DNA of 64,000 nt from Paenisporosarcina macmurdoensis (lineage in GTDB: Bacteria; Bacillota; Bacilli; Bacillales_A; Planococcaceae). The stretch is from the NCBI RefSeq assembly GCF_042658845.1, contig NZ_JBHSRI010000025.1, forward strand, positions 496,001 through 560,000, read 5' to 3'. Position numbers and translations under genes: made by a program. Shown here piece by piece: positions 34,158 to 42,993 of the stretch (within the stretch, counting starts at the first letter, position 1; each line of letters opens with the position of its first letter). A model generated the notes under the pieces. That model was not told the DNA's origin. It ran no database searches and was given only the letters and a program-made list of their open reading frames with translations.

Positions 34158-35494
34158 TCGGTCTCATCTCCTATTTGGGTGTGTAAATGTTTTTTTAACT
34201 TACGAACAACAGAAGGTTGGCTTATTCCTAATACACGTGCCATTTCCGTTGTCGTCTTATAGTGGTTCTGTGCATTCAATAATACTTTTTTCTCAACAAA
34301 ATCTAGAATAGTTGGAAGTGTTTGTCCTTCAATCTCAAAACCTATTTGTTCTTCATCCATTGGACGGTAGTTAGCAGGCAAGTCTTGAAGAGTGACAACA
34401 TTTGTTTCACTTTCGATGAAGCTACGTTCCAGTACATTTTGTAGTTCGCGGAAATTACCTTCCCATTTCAGTTGGAGGAGATACACATATAAATCATCTG
34501 TAATTTTTTTAGGGTCATTGTATTTCTCGGTTAATTTTTGCATGAACTGAGCTATAGCTTTTTCTAAATCCTCAGGTCTTTCGCGTATTGGTTTTATTTG
34601 AATGGGAGCTATATGCAGTAAATAAAATAAGTCTTCGCGTAATACACCTTGTTTTACTAATTCGTCTAATGGAGTTTCACTTAACGCAATAATTCGAGTT
34701 GAATGTTGGTTGTTTAGTAGGTTGAATAGAATCGTTTGAGAAGAAATAGATAATTGGTCAATTTCTTTTAGGACAAGGGAACCACCATCTGCAAGAGATA
34801 AATAACCTTGTGACATAGACTCTTTGTTGCCAGTGAAAGCGATTTCAAAAACTGTATCAGGTATCGTGCCGCAATTAACTTCGATAAACGGTCCATCACT
34901 TCGATTGCTTTGTGAATGAATAAATTTCGCTAACGAAGTTTTACCAACACCGCTTTCACCATGTATGACAATCGGTGCATCAATTCGTGCCATTTTAAGA
35001 GCTGTCTTTATTGCACGGATTGAAGAAGGACTTTCCATAATGGAGCCAGCCATTTGAATGTGCTGATCTCGTAAATGAGCTAATTCTTCTTTAACTTTGG
35101 ACATTTCAGTTTCTAAATCTTGTAAGTATTCCTTCATGACAATTAGTTCAGAGAGTTCAAAAGAATAACTAATCACAAACTCAACTTCACGCTGATCATT
35201 GAAAAGCGGAATTCCTGTAATAAGTACTTTGCGACCAGATGGAGTCGTCTGAACGGTAACCACTTTCTTCTTTTTCTTGACCACTTCAGGAGTAATAGCA
35301 GGTGAAAAAATCCCTTGCGCTTCTAAGTCATAAACAGACTTACCTAAAAGGTCTCCAGGCGATAAACCATAATGCTCACCACTGATTTGAGTTACTTTAA
35401 TAATTTTGCCTTCACGAGTAGTAATGATGATATCTTCATCATGTGTATCTATAATTTCTTCATCAGTATTTGGAAGTAATAACATCGAATTCAT
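34154..35494 (-). CDS. TyrR-like AAA+ regulator with degenerate sigma-54 contact motif
   Basis: 446 residues: a PAS-like sensor (~15-115), a coiled coil (~118-145), an AAA+ domain with Walker A GESGVGKT (179-186) and a TyrR-like HTH (TTTEMARVLGISQPSVVRKLKKHL). The GAFTGA loop is reduced to FEIAFTGNKESM and the Walker B reads SLVLKEID, with Lys243 where the Asp of DE belongs. It therefore probably does not open sigma-54 promoters but acts at sigma-A promoters as TyrR does. It overlaps the aminotransferase gene by 4 bases and has a 38-base compound palindrome just upstream of its start. Confidence 0.87.
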   Translation of the reverse strand: MNSMLLLPNTDEEIIDTHDEDIIITTREGKIIKVTQISGEHYGLSPGDLLGKSVYDLEAQGIFSPAITPEVVKKKKKVVTVQTTPSGRKVLITGIPLFNDQREVEFVISYSFELSELIVMKEYLQDLETEMSKVKEELAHLRDQHIQMAGSIMESPSSIRAIKTALKMARIDAPIVIHGESGVGKTSLAKFIHSQSNRSDGPFIEVNCGTIPDTVFEIAFTGNKESMSQGYLSLADGGSLVLKEIDQLSISSQTILFNLLNNQHSTRIIALSETPLDELVKQGVLREDLFYLLHIAPIQIKPIRERPEDLEKAIAQFMQKLTEKYNDPKKITDDLYVYLLQLKWEGNFRELQNVLERSFIESETNVVTLQDLPANYRPMDEEQIGFEIEGQTLPTILDFVEKKVLLNAQNHYKTTTEMARVLGISQPSVVRKLKKHLHTQIGDETE

Positions 35495-35506
35495 TATTGT
35501 ACTCCT

Positions 35507-35544
35507 TTATTCATTCTTGTATAGAACTATACAATAGTGAATAA
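35507..35544. promoter_or_regulatory. Nested palindromic operator upstream of the TyrR-like gene
   Basis: The inner palindrome TTGTATAGAACTATACAA (35517-35534) has perfect 8-base arms. It is enclosed by a second perfect pair, TTATTCA (35507-35513) and TGAATAA (35538-35544). On the minus strand TTGTAA with TATAGT 18 bases on could be a sigma-A promoter running into it, so a bound dimer would block the operon. The ribosome site AAGGAG begins just past the outer arm. Confidence 0.72.
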
Positions 35545-35666
35545 TCTAATTACAAGTACAATTTAAATTATTCTAATAATTTATTTATTCTCAGATAAAG
35601 TCTCTGTTGTATATTGCGCATTCAGCACGTGACGTATGATCTGTAAACAGATTGTATTTGCGAATT

Positions 35667-35706
35667 AAAAAGGAGCTAAGTGATTACGTCACTTAGCTCC
35701 TTTTTT
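35667..35706. terminator. Strong bidirectional terminator
   Basis: AAAAAGGAGCTAAGTGA (35667-35683) pairs with TCACTTAGCTCCTTTTT (35689-35705). It isolates the regulator operon from leftward readthrough of the aldo/keto reductase gene. Confidence 0.88.
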
Positions 35707-35792
35707 CATGATTTAGAGAATGTAGCAGTGATTTTTGATGTGAAGTGACCCAAAAAGCCCTTCAATATAGAGGGTATCTCCCTTGTTTTGCA

Positions 35793-35890
35793 TTTAGTTG
35801 TAAAATTTGAGTGTTTAGTTGTAAAAAAGGAGCACTTAGTTGTAATTTTGAACGATTTAGTTGTAAAAATCACGGGTTTAGTTGTAATAG
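35793..35890 (+). repeat. 21-bp spaced intergenic array D (core TTTAGTTGTAAAA)
   Basis: TTTAGTTGTAA starts at 35793, 35814, 35835 (CTTAGTTGTAA), 35856 and 35877, every 21 bases without exception. Spacers of about eight bases differ between units. It is 87 bases from a terminator, and a hairpin (GCTTTTGG / CCAAAAGC, 35936-35957) follows. The rest of 35891-36075 holds nothing I can name. Confidence 0.88.
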
Positions 35891-36075
35891 TAAAATTATG
35901 GAATAATAAACGAAGGTGTCACTAACAGAAAAGGCTTTTGGTGGCAGCCAAAAGCAGTAATCTGGTCTTTAGTAATGATGTTTTGCAATGAAGGTTTTGA
36001 TGTCACTTCACTTTCGTTTATCGCACAATGGCATTATCCTAGATCCTTAGTTAAAGGATAATTTTAATACACATT

Positions 36076-36102
36076 AAAAAGACGCCATATTAAGGCGTCT
36101 TA
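36076..36102 (-). terminator. Terminator downstream of the aldo/keto reductase gene
   Basis: On the minus strand AAGACGCC ttaatat GGCGTCTTTTT is a short strong hairpin with a T tail. A degraded copy (ATACGCCATATTAAGGCATC) lies at 36269-36289, nearer the gene end. Confidence 0.75.
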
Positions 36103-36340
36103 GGTCGTTGACAAAATTATTTTTATAATCAGATCACTCAATCTTTGTGAAGTTGTCTGCCGGTGTTTGACGATTAAGCATAAGGACCGTTAGCACTTTT
36201 TCAAACTTCTGGTAAAGTATTAGTAGCAGTCTCTGCTGGTTTTTTATACATTCCAAATCAAGTTTGTCTGATACGCCATATTAAGGCATCAAGTTTAGTT
36301 ATAAATCTATCCGAATTAATGTCCAATTGGAGTGTTTTCA

Positions 36341-37330
36341 CTAGTATTTCTTGCCAATCACTTTCCATGAAGTACGAGAAATTTCTTCGAGTTCTGAAGC
36401 ATCAAGTTTGAATGTCAAAGCACCCACATTGTCTTGGGCATGATGAACTTTTGTGGCACCAGGAATTGCAAAAACGGTCTCTCCATGATATTGAATAGTC
36501 CAGTTTAACGCAACTTGACTCGCACTGACATTGTACTTTTCGCCAATGGCATCCAGTAAAGAAATGAGTGGTTTAGATTCTGCTAAACCAGCTTCTTTAA
36601 ACTTACGTTGAAGTTTTCGAGGACCTTTTGCATCTCGGATTAACGCAGGATTATCATGGAATTTACCTGTTAACAATCCTTGTTCAAGAGGTGAATAGGC
36701 AATAATAGAAATCCCAAGATCCTTTGCACGGTCAAGTGTGCCGTTCTCTTCAATGCGACGGTCAAGTAGGCTATATTTCACTTGATTCGAGGCAAGAGTG
36801 AGTCCGTTTTCAGTCAATATCCGATGTGAATTGACCATGGCAGCAGCACTGAAATTACTAACACCCACATGTTTGATATGACCGTTTTTCACAAGTTCAA
36901 TCATCGCTTTTATTTGTTTATCAACAGAAGAAAGGGAGTATGGTTGGTGGATTTGATACAAATCAATCGGACGATTATCCAATGCTTCTTTTCTGATATC
37001 AATTGTTTTTGTAATAGAGGCAGCCGTTCGAAACATAGGCCACCATTTGGTTGCGATTTTAGCATCTTGTGCTGATGCCCCAATATTAGTAAGGGCTTTG
37101 GCTAATATCTTTTCAGATTCTCCACCACCGTACACCTCTGCTGTATCGAACCAATTGATTCCGCCATCTAAAGAAGTTTTTATGATATCTTCGGTCAATT
37201 GATCATCTAAAGAACCCCAAAACTTACCAACGACGCCAGTCCCTTTGCTAAACTGCCAAGTTCCGAGTCCGAGGGGGGACAAGAGTAAATCTGTTTGACC
37301 TAAAGGTCGTTTCATTATATTGTTTTTCAT
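36341..37330 (-). CDS. Aldo/keto reductase
   Basis: 329 residues with the family tetrad: Asp and Tyr in NWFDTAEVYGGGESE, Lys in AKIATKWWP and His in LYQIHQPYS. The NADPH site GVSNFSAAAM and the C-terminal AIPGATKVHHAQDNVGAL are also present. The enzyme reduces aldehydes or ketones with NADPH; substrate unknown. GGAGGC precedes the ATG at 37330, which I prefer over the upstream 37375. Single gene. Confidence 0.92.
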   Translation of the reverse strand: MKNNIMKRPLGQTDLLLSPLGLGTWQFSKGTGVVGKFWGSLDDQLTEDIIKTSLDGGINWFDTAEVYGGGESEKILAKALTNIGASAQDAKIATKWWPMFRTAASITKTIDIRKEALDNRPIDLYQIHQPYSLSSVDKQIKAMIELVKNGHIKHVGVSNFSAAAMVNSHRILTENGLTLASNQVKYSLLDRRIEENGTLDRAKDLGISIIAYSPLEQGLLTGKFHDNPALIRDAKGPRKLQRKFKEAGLAESKPLISLLDAIGEKYNVSASQVALNWTIQYHGETVFAIPGATKVHHAQDNVGALTFKLDASELEEISRTSWKVIGKKY

Positions 37331-37472
37331 AGACTTCAGCCTCCAAAAGAGCGGTATTTGGGGTAAGTGTAACACTTATTCTCAGAAGTTAGCGAATCTC
37401 TAGCGGTTTGAAAGTTTCATTAAACTATCACATAATAAAACTAGCATGTTTACATACAAAGGGGGAAGAACA

Positions 37473-38168
37473 GTGAAAGACGATTTAGAATTTGATATGG
37501 AAATGGCAAGAGAATATGATAAAGGGATTCGAAGAGCATTACCTACATACGATGCGATGTTCCGCATGGTTCAGTCTTTTTTGCGAGCTCATGTAGAAGA
37601 CGAAGCTAACGTCCTTGTGATTGGTGCAGGTGGAGGAAATGAAATCGTTACATTTGGCAAAGCCAATCCTACATGGACGTTTGCTGGTGTTGATCCGTCG
37701 GAAGCGATGCTAGAAGTAGCTTTACAAAAAGCAAAAAATGAAGGCATTGAAGAGAGAGTATCTATATACACGGGGACTGTTGAACAAATTGACTTTAAAG
37801 AAACATTCGATGCAGCCACATGCTTACTTGTTCTTCATTTTGTTGAAACCATAGAAGAAAAACTGAGTTTATTAAAAACAGTAAAGGAATTGCTGCAACC
37901 AGGATCACCTTTTGTTCTCGTGACAATGTATGGCAATCAATCCAAACCAGAATTTGATGAACGCATGAATTTATGGAAGTCCATTTGGCTAGATTTAACG
38001 GACTTAACACAAGAAGATGTGAACGGGATGGAAGAATCAGTTCGAGAATTGTCTTTTATTTCTTCCACTCAAATAGAGGAACTTTTAGAACAAGCCGGTT
38101 TTGAAAGAGTTACACAATTCTTTTCTACCACACTGTTTGGAGGGTGGATAGCACATTCTGACAAATAA
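37473..38168 (+). CDS. Class I SAM-dependent methyltransferase
   Basis: 231 residues. Motif I is VLVIGAGGGNEIVTFG (about 48-63), followed by the acidic loop FAGVDPSEAML and ATCLLVLHFVETIEEK. The group resembles the CmoA-like and small-molecule methyltransferases; substrate not predictable. I start at the GTG preceded by GGGGGAAG; the ATG 27 bases upstream has no ribosome site. Single gene. Confidence 0.86.
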   Translation: MKDDLEFDMEMAREYDKGIRRALPTYDAMFRMVQSFLRAHVEDEANVLVIGAGGGNEIVTFGKANPTWTFAGVDPSEAMLEVALQKAKNEGIEERVSIYTGTVEQIDFKETFDAATCLLVLHFVETIEEKLSLLKTVKELLQPGSPFVLVTMYGNQSKPEFDERMNLWKSIWLDLTDLTQEDVNGMEESVRELSFISSTQIEELLEQAGFERVTQFFSTTLFGGWIAHSDK

Positions 38169-38197
38169 AAAGACAAGGCATTGGCCCTGTCTTTTAT
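38167..38197. terminator. Bidirectional terminator between convergent genes
   Basis: AAAAGACAAGGC pairs with GCCCTGTCTTTT with one mismatch. T runs are present on both strands, serving the methyltransferase and the facing lipoprotein gene. Confidence 0.85.
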
Positions 38198-38694
38198 TCT
38201 GTCACGGGTGCTTGAAAATAAAAGTTAGCTTTATTGGATAGCTCTAGAGGATCAAGCTTATGAAAATCAGTGTTGTTTAAATTTCTTCGTTCAAACACCA
38301 TCTTAAATATGGTCCCGTTATAGTCAGGATTACCTTCTAAATTCTCAATCGGTGTTTCAATGGCTAAATCCACTTCTTGTACTTCTAATTGTCGCTTTAC
38401 ATCTTGTAGGACATTTGCACAACTTTCGAGTGTATCTGCTTTAAAATCTTCATACGTTTCATCTTCAAAAGCATAGGTTGATACGATGATTTTCATGTTC
38501 CCATTTTCTTCGTCAAATTCAATAAGGTTCACAGCGTCATCTTCAATTTCATGACGGTATCCGAAGTTTTCCATGATGGAGTTACTAATGGTTTGATCTA
38601 ATTCGCTAATTGGAGTTATGCTTTCTTCCGAACTGGCTACGTCAGAACAACCAGCAAGTAAAGCAAAAAGGAATACCATAAGTATTTTATTCAT
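38194..38694 (-). CDS. Hypothetical lipoprotein
   Basis: 166 residues with a lipoprotein signal MNKILMVFLFALLAGCSD (Cys at residue 16). The mature part is acidic and without a family that I recognise. AAAGGAGAC lies 8 bases before the ATG. Single gene on the minus strand with a shared terminator. Role unknown. Confidence 0.78.
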   Translation of the reverse strand: MNKILMVFLFALLAGCSDVASSEESITPISELDQTISNSIMENFGYRHEIEDDAVNLIEFDEENGNMKIIVSTYAFEDETYEDFKADTLESCANVLQDVKRQLEVQEVDLAIETPIENLEGNPDYNGTIFKMVFERRNLNNTDFHKLDPLELSNKANFYFQAPVTE

Positions 38695-38879
38695 TGGGCA
38701 GTCTCCTTTAAATTGATTCGAGAAAATTATAATCGATTAACTGATGAATTGGTATATCTTTCATTGCGCACCAGAAAATAAATTTCTATTTTTAGACAAC
38801 TCCCAATCAAAATAGGTTTCTACTTTTATTAGAACGGGAAATATAGTTGTAAGATTACTAGTAGAGGAAGTGTCCTAAT

Positions 38880-39728
38880 TTGAACACGCCAACAAAAGCA
38901 CAAGCTAAAGATAAAATGAAGGAAGCAAAACCGTGGGTACGTCGATTCGGGCGTTTCGGGTATATGGCAAAAGGCGTAGTTTATGGAATGATTGGGGTGC
39001 TGGCAGCTCTTGCAGCTTTTGGACCAGGTGGTGAAACGACAGGAACTTCCGGTGCATTGCAATCTATTGCAGAAATGCCATTTGGAGAAGTAGCATTGTG
39101 GATCATCGGAATTGGTCTAATAGGTTACATTGTATGGGATTTCATTAAGGCTATTAAAGATCCTGAAAACGAAGGTACGGATGCAAAAGGTCTCATAAAA
39201 CGTACAGGTTATTTTATTAGCGGAATCATCTATGCGAATTTGGCGTTTGGTGCCATTAAACTGGCAAGCCACACTGGAAATGCTGGTAGTGGAGACTCAG
39301 AGAAAACGATGTCAGTAAACTTGATGGAACAACCTTTTGGCGAGTGGCTTATTGGATTAATTGGAGCAATCATTATCGGTTATGGTTTGTATGAACTGTT
39401 TAGTGGAGTGAAAGAGAAGTTTATGGAGAAATTCAAGACAAATGAAATGAATGCTAAGGAACGTAAAGTGGCACTAATTTCAGGAAAAGTGGGACTAATT
39501 GCACGTGGCGTCGTCCTATGTATGGTTGGATTCTTTTTTATTAAAACAGCTTATACCCATGACGCAAATCATTCAAAAGGTCTCGGAGGGGCTTTAGACG
39601 AATTGGCAAGTCAACCATTTGGTCAGTTCATACTTGCAATGGTTGCCGTTGGACTAATTTTATACGGAATTTATCAAATCATTCGAGGTCGTTACCAACA
39701 TATGAACTTTGGACATAAAGGGAAATGA
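38880..39728 (+). CDS. DUF1206 membrane protein
   Basis: 282 residues made of three similar blocks, each with two membrane helices and a G-x2-A/V-x-G-V/A start: RFGRFGYMAKGVVYGMIGVLAA, KRTGYFISGIIYANLAFGAIKL and GKVGLIARGVVLCMVGFFF. This threefold repeat is typical of DUF1206. It starts at TTG with AGAGGAAG upstream. Function unknown; predicted integral to the cytoplasmic membrane. Confidence 0.82.
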   Translation: MNTPTKAQAKDKMKEAKPWVRRFGRFGYMAKGVVYGMIGVLAALAAFGPGGETTGTSGALQSIAEMPFGEVALWIIGIGLIGYIVWDFIKAIKDPENEGTDAKGLIKRTGYFISGIIYANLAFGAIKLASHTGNAGSGDSEKTMSVNLMEQPFGEWLIGLIGAIIIGYGLYELFSGVKEKFMEKFKTNEMNAKERKVALISGKVGLIARGVVLCMVGFFFIKTAYTHDANHSKGLGGALDELASQPFGQFILAMVAVGLILYGIYQIIRGRYQHMNFGHKGK

Positions 39729-39735
39729 AAAACGA

Positions 39736-39784
39736 GGAGCTGTCCTTAAAGTCATTAATATGACTAAGGGTAGTTCCCTTTTTA
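39736..39784 (+). terminator. Imperfect Rho-independent terminator
   Basis: GGAGCTGTCCTTAAAGTCA pairs with TGACTAAGGGTAGTTCC with small bulges, followed by CTTTTT. Confidence 0.7.
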
Positions 39785-39849
39785 TATTTTGTGCATTAGA
39801 TTCCGTTGCAGCGCACTACCATGTTTCGAAGTAAGCGTAGAGATGAAAC

Positions 39850-39975
39850 AGGTGGACGCTTTCCGCGGGTATGACCTAGCCTCCTGAGGCCAACAGGATG
39901 TTGCACACAATGGTGTTACCACTCGGTGTGGCTTTCTTAGACTAGCCCGCCTGCGACGAGTAACCGCAAGAGCAC
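39850..39975 (+). repeat. Degenerate copy of the GGACGCTTTCCGCGG dispersed element
   Basis: GGTGGACGCTTTCCGCGGGT, CCTAGCCTCCTGAGGC and the right end CTGCGACGAGTAACCGCAAGAGC match the elements at 52999, 53246 and 56091, with a different middle. It fills the gap between the DUF1206 gene and the EamA gene; no coding frame is credible there. Confidence 0.7.
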
Positions 39976-40114
39976 TTTATTTATATGAAGGGCTTTTTAG
40001 ACTATGTTTATCCAATAATTCTTTAGTAGAAATAGAATATGATAGTATTAGTTAATAGCGAGAAAGATTAGAAAACTATTAGCGAACGAAGGTTCAGTAA
40101 AGGAAGTACTAATT

Positions 40115-41050
40115 ATGCGGGTCTATGTAGCACTTATTTCTCTTAGTCTCATTTGGGGATTATCTTTTGTATTCATTTCGATTCTTAGCGAACCAGCAGG
40201 TGTTTGGGGAACGGTTTTTATTCGCTGTTTAGCAGGGGCATTATTATTGATACCATTGCTATGGTATAAAAGGAAAGACATCATAAAACCGATTCCTTGG
40301 AAACCGTTATTAATAGTTGGTGTGATAAATGCAGGTTTGCCATGGGGATTAATTGCTCTTAGCCAAACTCAAATTGACAGTAGTTTAGCAGCCGTCCTCA
40401 ATGCCTTTACACCGATATTTACCGGGTTAATGGGGTTGCTATTTTTTGGCTCCGTATTACTGAAACAACAATGGATCGGAATAGCGACTGGTTTTATTGG
40501 CATTTTGATTATCATGGACTTTGATATTTCTTTACTATTTGGTGAAAGTTTTGTGGGGATTGGAACGATGGTCTTAGCGACGATGTTTTATGGTTTCTCT
40601 TCACATTATGTACGCAAACATTTAAGAAATGCGGGTATCATATTTGTCACAACGAGTACGTTAATCGTTGGAGCAGTTGTAGGTGGGGTAATGATGCTTC
40701 TTACAAATCCCAATCAATTACAAACGCTTACACAAAGTGTGAATGGAGAAATCATTTTTGCTATTGTTGGACTTGGTTTCTTTGGTTCAGGAATTGCCCA
40801 TTTATTGTTTTTCTACTTAATGAGAGAAAGAAGTCCGGAATTCGCGACATCCGTGACTTATTTGATTCCAATTTCGGCGATTTTCTGGGGCTATTTTTTG
40901 CTAAAAGAGCCAATTTCACTTCATATGATTATGGGCTTACTGGTCATTTTATGTGGCGTGTATTTAACAACTCGTCCAAAACTCACCTTTCGTTTTTTTA
41001 GAAAAGCTACGTTAAAGAATGCTGATCTGGAAGAACGAACGAAAGAGTAA
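40115..41050 (+). CDS. EamA/DMT superfamily transporter
   Basis: 311 residues with ten membrane helices in two EamA repeats (LISLSLIWGLSFVFISILSEP at the start, TVMVLATMFYGFSSHYVRK-like second repeat start at ~153). These export or import small metabolites. The start ATG follows AAAGGAAGTACTAATT. Substrate unknown; single gene. Confidence 0.87.
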   Translation: MRVYVALISLSLIWGLSFVFISILSEPAGVWGTVFIRCLAGALLLIPLLWYKRKDIIKPIPWKPLLIVGVINAGLPWGLIALSQTQIDSSLAAVLNAFTPIFTGLMGLLFFGSVLLKQQWIGIATGFIGILIIMDFDISLLFGESFVGIGTMVLATMFYGFSSHYVRKHLRNAGIIFVTTSTLIVGAVVGGVMMLLTNPNQLQTLTQSVNGEIIFAIVGLGFFGSGIAHLLFFYLMRERSPEFATSVTYLIPISAIFWGYFLLKEPISLHMIMGLLVILCGVYLTTRPKLTFRFFRKATLKNADLEERTKE

Positions 41051-41136
41051 ATTTGCACTTAGCATGTAAATGAACGAGGTTAAAACGCCACATCCTGCGC
41101 CACAGAGACTAAAAGATAAGAAAACACCATACGATG

Positions 41137-41163
41137 CCACAACAAATACGGTTGTGGTTTTTT
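41137..41163 (+). terminator. Rho-independent terminator
   Basis: CCACAAC (41137-41143) pairs with GTTGTGG (41151-41157), then TTTTTT. It lies within a 77-codon open frame that I reject. Confidence 0.8.
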
Positions 41164-41430
41164 CTATGTCTCTGGAAAACAGTAGTGTTTTATCTGGTTG
41201 TCATTTTATTCTGAATAGACTTGGGAGAAACGAGCATAATGGGACGAAAGATGTGGAAGTTCTGTTAATTACAGCATGTTTGCATCGCAACGCACATATA
41301 TAGAAATAGACAATCATCATGACATCTATGAGAAAAGAACGGATTTTAAAAAGTTTCCACAAAATACATAATATTCAAATTATATTATGATATGCTCATT
41401 TCCATACTATCTTTTAGGAGGGAAAACATA

Positions 41431-42915
41431 TTGAGAATTAAAAAATATATAGTTGTCATGTTAATTGCCGTTCTCGCGTTTTTGCCGTTTCTCTTGGATG
41501 GCAATCAGCAAAAAGTAATAGCCACGGACGATTATGCTCAGCTAGGAAACAGTATCAATAAAATCCTTCAAGATGAACGTCTGGATGGTGCAACAACCGC
41601 AGTCAGTATTCGAAAGGCCACAACTGGTGAAATCGTCTATGATCATTTTGGTGAAACTAGATTACACCCAGCATCCAACATGAAACTCCTGACAGCAGCT
41701 GCTGCTCTAGAAACACTCGGTGAAGATTACCGTTTTTCAACGGAAGTGTTAACTGATGGTCAAGTAAAAGGTGGCGTGTTGCAAGGAAACGTTTACTTGA
41801 AAGGTAAGGGAGATCCAACACTGTTGAAACAAGATTTTGATGTTTTTGCAGAAAATCTTGCTTCTAAAGGCATTAAGAAAATTAATGGCAAGTTAATTGG
41901 AGACGACACATGGTACGACAATATTCGTTTATCGTCAGATATTAACTGGACGGACGAATCTTACTACTATGCAGCACAAGTTTCTGCACTTACCGCATCT
42001 CCAAATGCAGACTATGATGCGGGTTCAGTTATTGTTGAAGCACATGCTAATGGAAGCATCGGAGAATCAGCTACCATTAAAGTGTTACCAGAAACTGATG
42101 TAGTGAATATCGTTAATCGATCTAAAACAGTCGCATCAGGTGGAACAAAAACCATTACAATAGAGCGTGAACATGGTACAAATAACATCGTTATTGAAGG
42201 AACGGTTCCAGTAGGTGGAACTGTCACACGTGAATGGATTGCCGTATGGGAGCCTTCGTATTATGCACTTGATCTTTTCAAAAAATCTCTAATGGAAAAA
42301 GGGATAACGTTTGGAGGACAATCACAAGTCACTCTTGGTAAAACGCCGAAGCAAGCGGAATTGATTACATCAAAAAATTCTATGACCCTTAAAGAATTAA
42401 CTATCCCATTTATGAAACTTAGTAATAATTCTCATGCTGAGGTATTGGCAAAAGAAATGGGTAAAGTGATATATGGTGAAGGTAGCTGGGAAAAAGGACT
42501 TCAAGTAATTGAAGAAAATTCTGCAAAACTAGGTTTGAATATGGAGACGATTTTGATTCGAGATGCTTCAGGTATGTCTCATATCAATTTGATTCCCTCA
42601 AATGAAGTAACAAATCTTCTCGTTTCTGTCCAAAAAGAACCATGGTACCAGACATTTTTAGCCTCACTCCCTATAGCAGGTGTGGGTGAACGTTTTGTTG
42701 GAGGTACTTTGCGCAATCGTATGAAAACTGGTGCAACTGTTGGCAATGTCAAAGCTAAAACGGGAACGTTAACAGCAGTTTCTGCTTTAGCGGGCTATGC
42801 CACCACGAAAGACGGTGAGTTGCTTGTATTCTCAGTGATTATTAACAATGATTTAGCAGCTGTTACTCCAATTGAAGATCAAATTGCCACGGCTATAGCC
42901 AACTATACAAAATAA
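41431..42915 (+). CDS. dacB: D-alanyl-D-alanine carboxypeptidase/endopeptidase (S13, PBP4-like)
   Basis: 494 residues with an N-terminal signal/anchor (~5-22) and the three penicillin-binding motifs: SxxK as PASNMKLL (Ser82, Lys85), SxN as KLSNNSHAE and KTG as KAKTGTLT. The long insert between the first two motifs (GDPTLLKQDFDVFAENL ... ) is characteristic of S13. It trims or cleaves peptidoglycan cross-links outside the membrane. It starts at TTG, 8 bases after AGGAGGG, not at the earlier ATG. Confidence 0.9.
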   Translation: MRIKKYIVVMLIAVLAFLPFLLDGNQQKVIATDDYAQLGNSINKILQDERLDGATTAVSIRKATTGEIVYDHFGETRLHPASNMKLLTAAAALETLGEDYRFSTEVLTDGQVKGGVLQGNVYLKGKGDPTLLKQDFDVFAENLASKGIKKINGKLIGDDTWYDNIRLSSDINWTDESYYYAAQVSALTASPNADYDAGSVIVEAHANGSIGESATIKVLPETDVVNIVNRSKTVASGGTKTITIEREHGTNNIVIEGTVPVGGTVTREWIAVWEPSYYALDLFKKSLMEKGITFGGQSQVTLGKTPKQAELITSKNSMTLKELTIPFMKLSNNSHAEVLAKEMGKVIYGEGSWEKGLQVIEENSAKLGLNMETILIRDASGMSHINLIPSNEVTNLLVSVQKEPWYQTFLASLPIAGVGERFVGGTLRNRMKTGATVGNVKAKTGTLTAVSALAGYATTKDGELLVFSVIINNDLAAVTPIEDQIATAIANYTK

Positions 42916-42925
42916 AAATAACGAC

Positions 42926-42960
42926 TAGCTTCCCATATTAAAATGTGGGAAGCTATTTTT
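42926..42960 (+). terminator. Rho-independent terminator of the carboxypeptidase gene
   Basis: TAGCTTCCCATATT pairs with AATGTGGGAAGCTA, followed by TTTTT. Confidence 0.88.
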
Positions 42961-42993
42961 AGGTAGTAACAATATGAATACAAGGAGACTCAA

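Noticed and set aside
34154..35494. Sigma-54-dependent control of the aminotransferase operon
   Set aside because: The regulator lacks GAFTGA and I see no TGGCAC-N5-TTGCA promoter upstream.
41070..41303. 77-codon frame after the EamA gene
   Set aside because: Contains a strong terminator and lacks a ribosome site.
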